The notes under the pieces: model-generated
Databases searched by the model: none
What the model was told of the DNA's origin: nothing
What the model saw: the letters and a program-made list of their open reading frames with translations, nothing else
Program-made: the position numbers and the translations under genes
From: Basidiobolus ranarum
Lineage: Eukaryota; Basidiobolomycota; Basidiobolomycetes; Basidiobolales
Assembly: GCA_040143965.1 (NCBI GenBank)
Contig: JASJQH010000087.1
Location: forward strand, 1 to 31,821
Length of the DNA: 31,821 nucleotides
Direction: 5' to 3'
Part shown: positions 22,039-31,821 of the stretch, in pieces
How positions within the stretch are numbered: position 1 is the first letter of the stretch
How the letters are laid out: each line of letters opens with the position of its first letter

Positions 22039-23612
22039 ATGTCTTTACTTAGTTGCGCTCGCTCATTACGTCCAATGTACTTTCCAAACCAAATGCAGCA
22101 TAAAATATCGATGTTTGCTCGCAGCTCAGTTCAGGTATTACCACAACGCTTTTTGTGCCAAAGACCAACGCTTCTTTCGAAAGCTTCTTCTAGCTTATTT
22201 TCTCTACGTCATAGAAACCCAGCCATACTTGCCAAGAATAACCCCTCTTTCTCTCAAGTATTTCATATCTCAACTAGTCGGGACCAGGAAATAACTGAAG
22301 AGAAACCCAAAAGAAATATTTACTCCACTTGGATCGACCATTTGCCAAGTTCAATTGCACCTTATTTTTATTTGACGCGCATTGATAAACCCACTGGGAC
22401 TTGGCTTCTATACTGGCCTTGCGGTAAATATTGGTTTTCTTTTTGTTCACATGTACAACGTCCTATTCAGACAGCTATCGTTGGAAAATATTCACGAGGT
22501 TTTCTATATAGCTTGGAGTATTTCCATGGCTACTTATGCACATAACTTGCCAGTTCAAGACTCACTTAAAATGATGGCGTTGTTTGGTGTTGGGGCTTTG
22601 GTTATGCGTGGTGCCGGATGTACAATCAACGACATGTGGGATAAGGACTTTGATAACAAAGTGAGTGTGTTTCCAGATGAATTTTTCCCTTACAAAGATG
22701 TATTTGGCTCTAATTTATCTAATTCATAGGTCGAGCGTACTAAAACCAGACCCCTGGCATCAGGGGATATAACTCAATTCCAAGCTTTATGCTTTCTCGG
22801 TTTGCAATTGAGCGCAGGTCTAGGCGTTCTCACTCAACTTAATATGTATAGGTAACATAATCTAACTCATACTGAGAAGTGCAAGTAAGAACATTGACTT
22901 ACTTGGATCCTACTGATAGTATCTTGTTGGGTGCATCCTCCATGGGTCTAGTGATCACTTATCCTCTTATGAAACGAGTTACCTATTGGCCACAAGTAGT
23001 GCTCGGTAAATATTTATACTTTCAGAGTTCGATCACAAGATCCAACTGTTGTTCTGATCTATATGAAATCGATCATCTGTTGACTCTTCTATATAATTCA
23101 AGGACTCGCCTTCAACTGGGGGGCTCTACTTGGTTGGTCCGCCATGGTAGGTACTAGTGACTGGACAGTCACCCTACCACTCTACGCCTCTGGGGTATAT
23201 TGGACGCTATTCTACGATACAATCTACGCACATCAAGTAGGTATTCAACAACACTAGAATCTCATTCGTCGTACTTACATCCAATGTGAATATTCAGGAT
23301 AAAAAGGACGATATTCAGGTTGGAATCAAGAGTACAGCACTTCGATTTGGAGCACAAACACCTGAGTGGTTGACCGGATTCGCTGTTAGCAGTGTAGGCT
23401 TACTGGGATTAGCAGGTTATATGAATGGACATGGACTTCCATTCTACATGGGACTCTCAGCTGCTGCCGCACATTACGCTTGGCAATTGAAGACTGTGAA
23501 TTATGATGATACCCGAAGTTGCTGGTCTAAGTTCTCATCTAATAGATATTTGGGTGGATTGATATTCACTGGTATTTGGGGGGACATCCTATTGCAACAG
23601 ATCTGCTCATAA
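22039..23612 (+). CDS. COQ2: 4-hydroxybenzoate polyprenyltransferase, mitochondrial (COQ2)
   Basis: Exons: 22039-22423, 22512-22660, 22730-22851, 22920-23005, 23103-23236, 23298-23612 (396 residues). The enzyme attaches the polyprenyl tail to 4-hydroxybenzoate in the inner mitochondrial membrane, the committed membrane step of ubiquinone synthesis. A long Ser/Arg-rich presequence (about 1-85) precedes the UbiA-type helical core. Conserved blocks are [33 protein letters not shown] (first Asp-rich motif, NDxxDxxxD), [13 protein letters not shown], and [13 protein letters not shown] (second Asp-rich motif). About eight hydrophobic segments are visible. All junctions keep the frame. The ferredoxin reductase at 7724-9290 serves the same pathway indirectly, since in yeast it feeds electrons to Coq6. 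Confidence 0.94.
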
Positions 23613-23769
23613 ATCATTCATTGAAATCATCTTCATTAAAACCATCCCATTTACATATAAACAATAGCCTTCTATTGGTTGAAAAATATCTAAATTTATT
23701 AATTAGCTGTACAAAAAAGGGATATTGATAAGTTTCTATAATCATGAGAAAAAAGTAACGAGGCAGCAA

Positions 23770-25026
<1,257 letters not shown>

Positions 25027-25650
25027 ACTTAGAATTAGCTTCGAGTGATTAAAACAAAGTTTATACACAATTAAGGGAATATGACACGATTGTCTGTGTT
25101 GGTAAAGCAAAGTAGGGTAACTTGTCAGCGCGTAACCGAGAGATGCTCAGCTACCACAGTAACAAGACAAGTTGCAGTTTCATAGAAATAGCTTATCATA
25201 TTTATCGACCATCGATCCCCTCTTAACATCGCCAAGAGAACACCAATCAGCAACCTCGTCCCGATATGATTGATCAAAATGCCTTAAACAGCAAACTCAT
25301 TAGAAGATTGCTTCGTTGTATATATGTATGCGATATTTCAAAGTAAATCTAATGCTAAAACCTGATATTCTCAAATAGTATCCGGTTTGAAGATACGTGC
25401 TTTTGCTAAAGTTCCAGATCCAATTCTATTAGAATAAATTTTCCGAATCAGGCAAACCAGGCATAGAAAATGGATGTAACTTGGTAAAGCTAGTTTGAAT
25501 GTTTAGCTTCATTAAGTGGTTATTCCATAAATGATATTTAATCAATCTTTCGGTAGCCTGAGATGTCGATAATATTCCTCAGAATTCCCGTGATTTGTAT
25601 TTTTCATATAAATAACGTATCTGACCTGGCCTAACATTTATCAAGTTCAT

Positions 25651-25676
25651 GAGCTGAGTCGAGTCGAGTTGAATCA
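25651..25676. repeat. Dispersed GAGCTGAGT motif, copy B
   Basis: GAGCTGAGT followed by CGAGTCGAGTTGAATCA. It matches 3671-3702 apart from a six-base gap and two substitutions. The flanks are not similar. Confidence 0.35.
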
Positions 25677-25810
25677 GGTCATCTCGTGCTTGATTCACTG
25701 CATCATAGGTAAGGGGCTCTTTGTACTCAACATATCCCCACTTATTGGCCATTTGATACCATCATCAAGTTGTAAGCTTCAAGAGTCAACGAGTGTATAT
25801 CCTAATGATG

Positions 25811-25823
25811 CTAACCCTAACCC
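25811..25823. repeat. Two telomere-like units (CTAACC)
   Basis: CTAACCCTAACCC is two copies of the fungal telomere unit TTAGGG read on the other strand. It is too short for an interstitial telomere; it could be a telobox-type promoter element or chance. Confidence 0.4.
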
Positions 25824-25902
25824 TTCACTACTCGATGCCTCGCTACTCTACCTAGAACTTCAACTATTCTTCTGCTCATCAATTCAATTTGCTTCACTCG
25901 TT

Positions 25903-25940
25903 TCATTCATTCATTCATACATACATACATACATACATAC
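25903..25940. repeat. CATT/CATA tetranucleotide microsatellite
   Basis: About three CATT units run directly into about six CATA units. This is a compound simple repeat and likely length-variable between strains. Confidence 0.9.
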
Positions 25941-26337
25941 CCGTTAACATAGCCGTGTTTTACATTCATCATCAATGCCCAATCATTAGCTCATCAAAAA
26001 GAGACACAGTGACTATATGGATCCACCTGTTTAGATCAATACAAATCAAGATAAGGTTATATATATATCTCCTATTCATTTTCACATGAAAAGCGTGTAT
26101 TCGGATTTAGCAGTCTTCACAATCGTTATCGTTGGGTAGAGTTGAGGTCTTAACTACAGTCAAATTGTGCGGTTTCTTTGGTTGATCACATAGATAATAC
26201 ATCTGATTGTCTCTCAATATCCTTTTCTTTTTACCCCCGCATACAAAGTGTGAGAGTCACTCCTCTTTACTAAACCTGTCTTCTTTTCGTGAACCTTTCA
26301 CAATTCATAGTACTTTATCTTTGAATAGTTCAGTAGT

Positions 26338-27383
26338 ATGACAGCAAGAACCTCCTCTTCGTTTTCTTCACCCTTCCTCCCAGAAAACTTAAACATTCCC
26401 TCTAACCCAATCCCTTCACAAAAGTCTAAGCCCTCTAGACAAGAGGCTTTACGCTTAGTAGACCAAATATTGGCCGATAACAATTTATACAACATATTGG
26501 GTGTAGCAAGTACAGCAACTACAGAGGAAGTTCGTAGAGCGTATATTTCCAGAAGTAGGGTATGCCATCCCGATAAATTACCTGGTAATTCTAAAGCTAC
26601 TGAAGCATTTCAAAGTAAGTGAAGCTATCTCCATGTTTATTCTTATCTTGTAATAACTAAAATTAATTACTTGCTTGTCCTTGATATAGAAATTTCCACT
26701 GCATATGAGACCCTATCAAATACTAATAGTCGGAGAAGTTACGACCATAATGGAACCAAAATAAACAGTCTCAGCAGCGAAGAGACTTTATCTAGCGCAC
26801 TTTTACAGATATTCAACGAGTTCATGGAGGGAGACTTTGAGCACTTACTTTCTATCGTTGGTAAGTGATTTCTTCATTCTTTCACCCTGAAAGCAATATT
26901 AATCAAGAGAAAATGTAGAATTTATAAACATACAAAATCCTGATCTCAATATTGATAAAGAGAAGGCCAACCAACTATTTGCTCAAGTACGCGAGGTTTT
27001 TCTAGGTAAATATTGAACAATGATCATTCAAAATGGAAATATCCAAATTCACAAAATACTGATTGAATTCTTTAGTCGCTGGAAAATACCTTAATGAGGT
27101 GAAATTTGAAGTAATGAAAATTTACGAAATTCAAGGAGAACTTCGCTCACTCTCCTATTTTGATGTGTTTGGTCGACTACGTCTTAGCATTCAGCTTAGT
27201 AGAATATTCTTCAGCATCCCCGTTAAAATGAACAATGCTGTAGCTGATCGACAAATCGTCAATAACCAGCTGTGCAAGCTCTTGAGTGAACTGACAGGTC
27301 TGTTGGAGTTCTCCGAACGCACCATAGGGCGATTTGATGCTTGGGTAGCTAATCGCTGGAGAACCCTACCTCTTAGTAGTTGA
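26338..27383 (+). CDS. J-domain (Hsp40) protein with helical C-terminal region
   Basis: Exons: 26338-26614, 26690-26860, 26919-27005, 27076-27383 (280 residues). After a Ser/Pro-rich leader of about 45 residues, a J domain spans about 50-115: NLYNILGVASTATTEEVRRA, the HPD motif in CHPDK, and ISTAYETLSN. HPD is the Hsp70-stimulating tripeptide. There is no Gly/Phe linker, zinc finger, signal peptide or membrane span, so it is a class III (DNAJC-like) protein. The remaining 165 residues appear helical (ANQLFAQVREVFL, KYLNEVKFEVMKIY) with a hydrophobic stretch LRLSIQLSRIFFSIPV. This is reminiscent of the DnaJ-X type region of yeast Caj1/Djp1, but I am not sure. Client and location are unknown. 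Confidence 0.82.
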
Positions 27384-27989
27384 ACCACTGGGAATACTTA
27401 GTTACATACAGTCTGTCTTTCACCAACGTTATATGTTTTCAAGGCTTCAATAGGATAACTGATGTTAAGGTGGTTTATGACATCTATTATAATCATGTAC
27501 ATAGTTTATCGAACCATTATTTCCTTTATCTCAACCCCCATACTAAACCCAAAATAACTGATGGTTTCCAAGCGGAAAGCGAATTTCAACAAGCCAACAC
27601 TAAAACTGAGCCTATCCTACTTGACAATATCAATCACTATTGTTTTACATACACTATGTTCCTATTTCGAATTCCCGCTCAATTCATTTGATGTGGTTTG
27701 TGTGACTCTTACTCATCTTTCATATTTGATGGGAAGCATTGTCTACGATTTTCAACGCTTATTTTTCAACGCTTATTTTTCAACGATTACCGCAAGTAGC
27801 TTGAGATCAGTTTAATATTGGGAGTACAGAATAAGATGCAAATGGATGTTTTATTTACATTCGAGAACATGCATGAAGATACAGTATTTGGGATTGAATG
27901 TATTAATAAAATTCTGCTCATAGAGAAAATGAAATCTAAGACAGAAGAGAACGTGGAAAATGAACTGATTAAGATAAATTTGAGGCAAT
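27384..27989. other. Convergent 3' region of J-protein and DAP1-like genes
   Basis: These 606 bases lie between the J-protein stop and the DAP1-like stop. Several short stop-free stretches on the plus strand are low-complexity and hydrophobic, with no family resemblance, so I do not call them. A 14-base tandem repeat lies within. Confidence 0.4.
27748..27786. repeat. 14-base tandem repeat
   Basis: The unit TTTTCAACGCTTAT recurs about 2.7 times with a strict 14-base period; the last partial unit is slightly diverged. It lies in the 3' flank of the J-protein gene. Confidence 0.8.
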
Positions 27990-28304
27990 TTAGTGGTTCT
28001 CAAATCTAGGTTGCATAATCTTGTCCTTGACTTGATGCTTTTGAGGTAAGACTGGAGTACGGTTTTGCTCAAGTTGAACGGCTCTTCGTTCGGCCTCGGC
28101 GTGAGCTTCAAGTTCTCGCTCGCGTAAGCATTTTTGTCGTTGAAGTTGACCATCTTCGTCATCATAATGTGTATCAGAGGAAGCGTCAATTTTCTGGTGA
28201 TCGTTCTTCTTCAATGGGGCGACGAGTTCTTTTCCTTCCTTATGCCTTACACCGCCTGCCTTGATAGCTGGGGCATGTCCGGCCTTTAATTCTGTGGAAT
28301 CCAT
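27990..28304 (-). CDS. DAP1 (death-associated protein 1) family small protein
   Basis: Single exon, 104 residues. The N-terminal motif ELKAGHAPAIKAGGVR matches the hallmark KAGHPPAVKAGG of the DAP family. The middle is charged and disordered. The C-terminus is basic and ends KIMQPRFENH, comparable to the QQPRK end of animal DAP1. Family knowledge: DAP1 is a negative regulator of autophagy downstream of TOR in animals, and its vertebrate relative Dap1b/Dapl1 was found in the peptide exit tunnel of dormant egg ribosomes. Whether the fungal protein does either is inference. It is the divergent neighbour of the ubiquitin-eS31 gene, about 680 bases away. No introns. Confidence 0.8.
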   Translation of the reverse strand: MDSTELKAGHAPAIKAGGVRHKEGKELVAPLKKNDHQKIDASSDTHYDDEDGQLQRQKCLRERELEAHAEAERRAVQLEQNRTPVLPQKHQVKDKIMQPRFENH

Positions 28305-29623
<1,319 letters not shown>

Positions 29624-30177
29624 ATCACATTGTATGTATTTTTTTTATCAATAAATTGAGCAATTCTAGATAATTAAAAATATGGCATAAAGAAAATTAC
29701 TATTCAATTTATACATTAAATAAACATTGGATATGAAAATCACGGTAATTTCACGCAACAACCTGCATAGTTCCTAAAATAAGTCTATTATTACTACCTC
29801 AAGTGTGTTTTCAAAGAGCTTAAATACATCTCCGATTGACCAATGAATGATGCGAATAATCATGGTGAAATCTTCCAGGAATGATTTTGATTGAACTACA
29901 TAAAATTGCTACTCCGAGCCGTGATTTCGAAAATATTTGATGATGGGAACGACTCGTTGAATATAGACATCCATAGAGTGAATTTCATTCCTTCTACTCA
30001 CTTAGCATTATCAGCCAAGGGAATTACGAGTAAGTAAAACTCCAAAATATTAGACCTATTTTGTGAACTGGTGCGAAATCGATTTAAGATGGATGGATTT
30101 CATTATGGATAGATACATCTTGTATCTCCTTCACCACTCTAAATTGAACACCTGGTCAATGTATTCTAGTTTCTTCA
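29624..30177. other. Intergenic, NAC alpha promoter and probable 5' UTR intron
   Basis: These 554 bases hold the 3' end of the ubiquitin-eS31 gene and the NAC alpha promoter. A likely leader intron is listed separately. Nothing else recognised. Confidence 0.45.
30030..30169 (+). other. Probable 5' UTR intron of NAC alpha
   Basis: GTAAGT at 30030 and TTCTAG ending at 30169 delimit 140 bases, leaving only eight leader bases before the ATG at 30178. Leader introns are common in highly expressed translation genes. Splicing cannot be proved from the sequence. Confidence 0.45.
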
Positions 30178-30732
30178 ATGTCTAACTCTACGGTTGCTTT
30201 AGAAATGGCCACTACCGAACAACAACCCGCTGTTGAAGAAGTCGTTGAAGACGTCAAGGTCGAAGAGATCACCAGTGATGTCGAAGAAACTGCCGTTCAC
30301 AGTCGTACCGAAAAGAAAGCTCGCAAGGCCATGGCCAAGCTTGGTTTGAAGCCTGTTGATGGTATCAACCGTGTCACTTTCTGCCGCCCCAGAAACATCT
30401 TGTTCGTCATTGCTCAACCTGAGGTTTACAAGACTGGTGATACCTACGTTGTTCTCGGTGAGTGCAAGATCGAAGATCTTAACGCTGCTGCCAAGGCTGC
30501 CGCTGCCCAACAACAAGCTGCTGAACAAGCTGCCCAACTCGAAGCTGCCGCTCAATCCACTCCCGTTGTTGAAGAGGCTGAGGAGGAGGAAGATGTTGAT
30601 GAGGAAGGTGTTGAAGCCAAGGATATTGAACTTGTTATCCAACAAGCTAATGTCTCCCGTGCTAAGGCTGTCAAGGCTCTCAAGGCTAACAATGGTGATA
30701 TTGTCAACGCTATCATGGAACTTACCATGTAA
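30178..30732 (+). CDS. EGD2: Nascent polypeptide-associated complex subunit alpha
   Basis: Single coding exon, 184 residues. An acidic N-terminus is followed by the NAC domain (about 41-105) with [19 protein letters not shown], the RRP-type stretch [16 protein letters not shown] and [11 protein letters not shown]. An Ala/Gln-rich linker and an acidic run ([13 protein letters not shown]) come next, then a C-terminal UBA domain ([36 protein letters not shown]). With the beta subunit it binds the ribosome exit site and nascent chains. Codon use is strongly biased towards C-ending codons compared with neighbours, as expected for an abundant protein. A second in-frame Met ten codons downstream is a possible alternative start. 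Confidence 0.96.
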   Translation: MSNSTVALEMATTEQQPAVEEVVEDVKVEEITSDVEETAVHSRTEKKARKAMAKLGLKPVDGINRVTFCRPRNILFVIAQPEVYKTGDTYVVLGECKIEDLNAAAKAAAAQQQAAEQAAQLEAAAQSTPVVEEAEEEEDVDEEGVEAKDIELVIQQANVSRAKAVKALKANNGDIVNAIMELTM

Positions 30733-30950
30733 AGTTGTCGTATATTCATATTATACCCAATAGTTCCTGGTTGGTCTTTCATTATTAATAAACTCAAATC
30801 TTGGACATCTTTTACATTTATTGTGATTTCCTCTTAATTGCCGTGCCTTCCTATTTATCTATCTATATGATTGTTCCTGACATTTCGTCTACAATACCGT
30901 GAGTGATGTCTGTAATACAGGGCAAAAGAAACTTACTTTGTATCAAATGT

Positions 30951-31593
30951 TTAGTGTAAGCTTTCTTTGGCTAACATTTTTCTCATTCCGACGCCTCTAC
31001 TGGGCTCATGATACTTTACATTTCCGGTCGACCTGTTACCAAGTATTAATATAGTATCATTCCCAAACTTCTCTCGAACATTTCCCAACACTGGCCTTCA
31101 ACTCTTCTCTTCCTAACTTCTCCACATACTGAAACTCCTTCTCTTTTGAAGCAAGAGACTTTGACTTTGTGCCACCGCCACCCTTCTTTTTTGTATCATG
31201 GTTCTGCTTTAACACCAATACACCTACACCATATGTGTACATCATACCTCTAAACTTCATTGACGTGCTTTTTCCTTGTGGTTTCATTGCCTTTGATGTG
31301 AGGTCAATAATAGTTCCCCATACTGCTTCTTTATCCAAGTGGCTGGTGTTAGAATTCTCCATGATTTGAGTATTCAGAATATATGTATCAATTGTCAGGT
31401 ACAATGGCATGAAGCTCCTTCTTAATGTAAAACAGTTGAATGGCTTGTTTTGGAGAGCTTCACACATGCTTGACAGTCTGGCATATGCCTTTAGATGCTT
31501 GAGAGGGTTGCTTTTGCAGTCATAATAGATTGAGTTTTTTCCAAATAGATAATCTGTTGAATATGAGCCACAAAGACTAAGGATCATATACAA
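30951..31593 (-). pseudogene. Decayed Fanzor (eukaryotic TnpB/OrfB-like) gene
   Basis: Two blocks resemble the Fanzor/OrfB-like proteins that I recall from Mucoromycota. Block 1 (31593-31057) reads MYMILSLCGSYSTDYLFGK, LRRSFMPLYLTIDTYIL, KFRGMMYTYGVGVLVLKQN, and LGREELKASVGKC, the segment just before the first RuvC motif. Block 2 (about 31076-30951, another frame) reads KFGNDTILILGNRSTGN, YHEPSRGVGMRKML, a later part of the RuvC region. The segment between them, which in the family holds the first RuvC Asp, is absent, as is the zinc-finger end. So this is a non-functional remnant of a DNA-transposon-linked RNA-guided nuclease gene. Family assignment is from remembered motifs, not a search. 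Element ends are not visible; the right part may continue past the window. Confidence 0.6.
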
Positions 31594-31821
31594 ATCATAT
31601 GAGGAGAGAAATCTTTAGATATATCTTCAATATTTCTTGATGAAATAACCAAGCTTGACCTTCTTTATGTTGAAATTAGCATTGCCTAAACACCTATATA
31701 GTCATATATAGCTTAGTACTTAGTTATCTTATAATGAACTAAGATATTATCAATTATTCTCAATCGGAATTTACTTAGAATATTTTTACCAACTTAGAAG
31801 TTCTCAGATATATAGATTTTT
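31594..31821. other. AT-rich right edge
   Basis: These 228 AT-rich bases lie upstream of the Fanzor-like block. Its frame is closed here by stops. It may be decayed N-terminal sequence of the same element or its flank; I cannot tell. Confidence 0.3.

Larger units (their letters stand above)
25027..26337. other. 1.3 kb divergent intergenic region with simple repeats
   Basis: Between NMNAT and the J-protein gene. It holds a CATT/CATA microsatellite (25903-25940), a short telomere-like motif (25811-25823), and a second copy of a GAGCTGAGT motif (25651-25676). Stop-free stretches here are low-complexity and overlap the microsatellite; I see no credible gene. Confidence 0.45.

Noticed and set aside
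25669-26089. Open frames over the CATT/CATA repeat
   Set aside because: They consist largely of translated microsatellite (repeating Thr/Tyr/Ile/His) and T-rich sequence.
27561-28009. Short plus-strand frames between the J-protein and DAP1-like genes
   Set aside because: Hydrophobic, low-complexity translations without conserved motifs; the last one is antisense to the DAP1-like gene.

Overview
The window looks like a gene-dense stretch of a fungal nuclear genome: 14 recognisable genes plus one unassigned secreted-protein gene and one decayed transposon gene in 31.8 kb. Most genes are split by very short introns (about 50-180 bases) and are AT-rich. Several features point to an early-diverging fungus, most likely Mucoromycota, but this is inference: two introns carry minor-spliceosome (U12) signals, a class lost from most Dikarya; a decayed Fanzor-like gene of the type I associate with Mucoromycota lies at the right end; and the proteins read as typical fungal versions (NMNAT, Rix1, Vps9 with CUE, Spp2). 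I rebuilt exons by hand from splice motifs, reading phase and family conservation. In every rebuilt gene the exon lengths add up to an uninterrupted frame, except the first one at the window edge.

Layout. 1-326 (-): 5' part of ribosomal protein uL14 (RPL23), with an in-frame TAG close to the window edge. 914-2747 (-): a pyruvate dehydrogenase E2-like protein whose active-site motif is lost, so probably the E3-binding protein (PDHX type). 3815-7387 (+): an 18-exon HOOK dynein adaptor with a U12-type GT-AG intron. 7724-9290 (-): mitochondrial adrenodoxin/ferredoxin reductase. 9653-10820 (+): Spp2-like G-patch splicing factor. 11070-13467 (-): Vps9/Rabex-type Rab5 exchange factor with a C-terminal CUE domain and a U12-type AT-AC intron. 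14030-16937 (+): Rix1/PELP1 pre-60S factor. 18130-19545 (+): glyoxylate/hydroxypyruvate reductase. 20033-20431 (+): small lysine-rich secreted protein. 20766-21701 (+): Rrp17/NOL12. 22039-23612 (+): COQ2. 23770-25026 (-): NMN adenylyltransferase. 26338-27383 (+): J-domain protein. 27990-28304 (-): DAP1-family protein. 28987-29623 (+): ubiquitin-eS31 fusion. 30178-30732 (+): NAC alpha. 30951-31593 (-): broken Fanzor/TnpB-like gene.

How the genes relate. There is no operon and no obvious cluster; strands alternate and neighbours share divergent promoters or short convergent 3' regions. Themes recur: ribosome production and function (uL14, eS31, Rix1, Rrp17, NAC alpha, DAP1), mitochondrial metabolism (PDH component, ferredoxin reductase, COQ2, with ferredoxin reductase known to support both Fe-S cluster and ubiquinone synthesis), and early endosomes (HOOK and Vps9). 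I treat these as ordinary housekeeping co-location rather than a functional cluster.

The most notable observations are the two minor-class introns among about 76 coding introns, the catalytically degenerate E2-like protein, the fungal DAP1 homologue, the Fanzor-like relic, and the stop codon in uL14.
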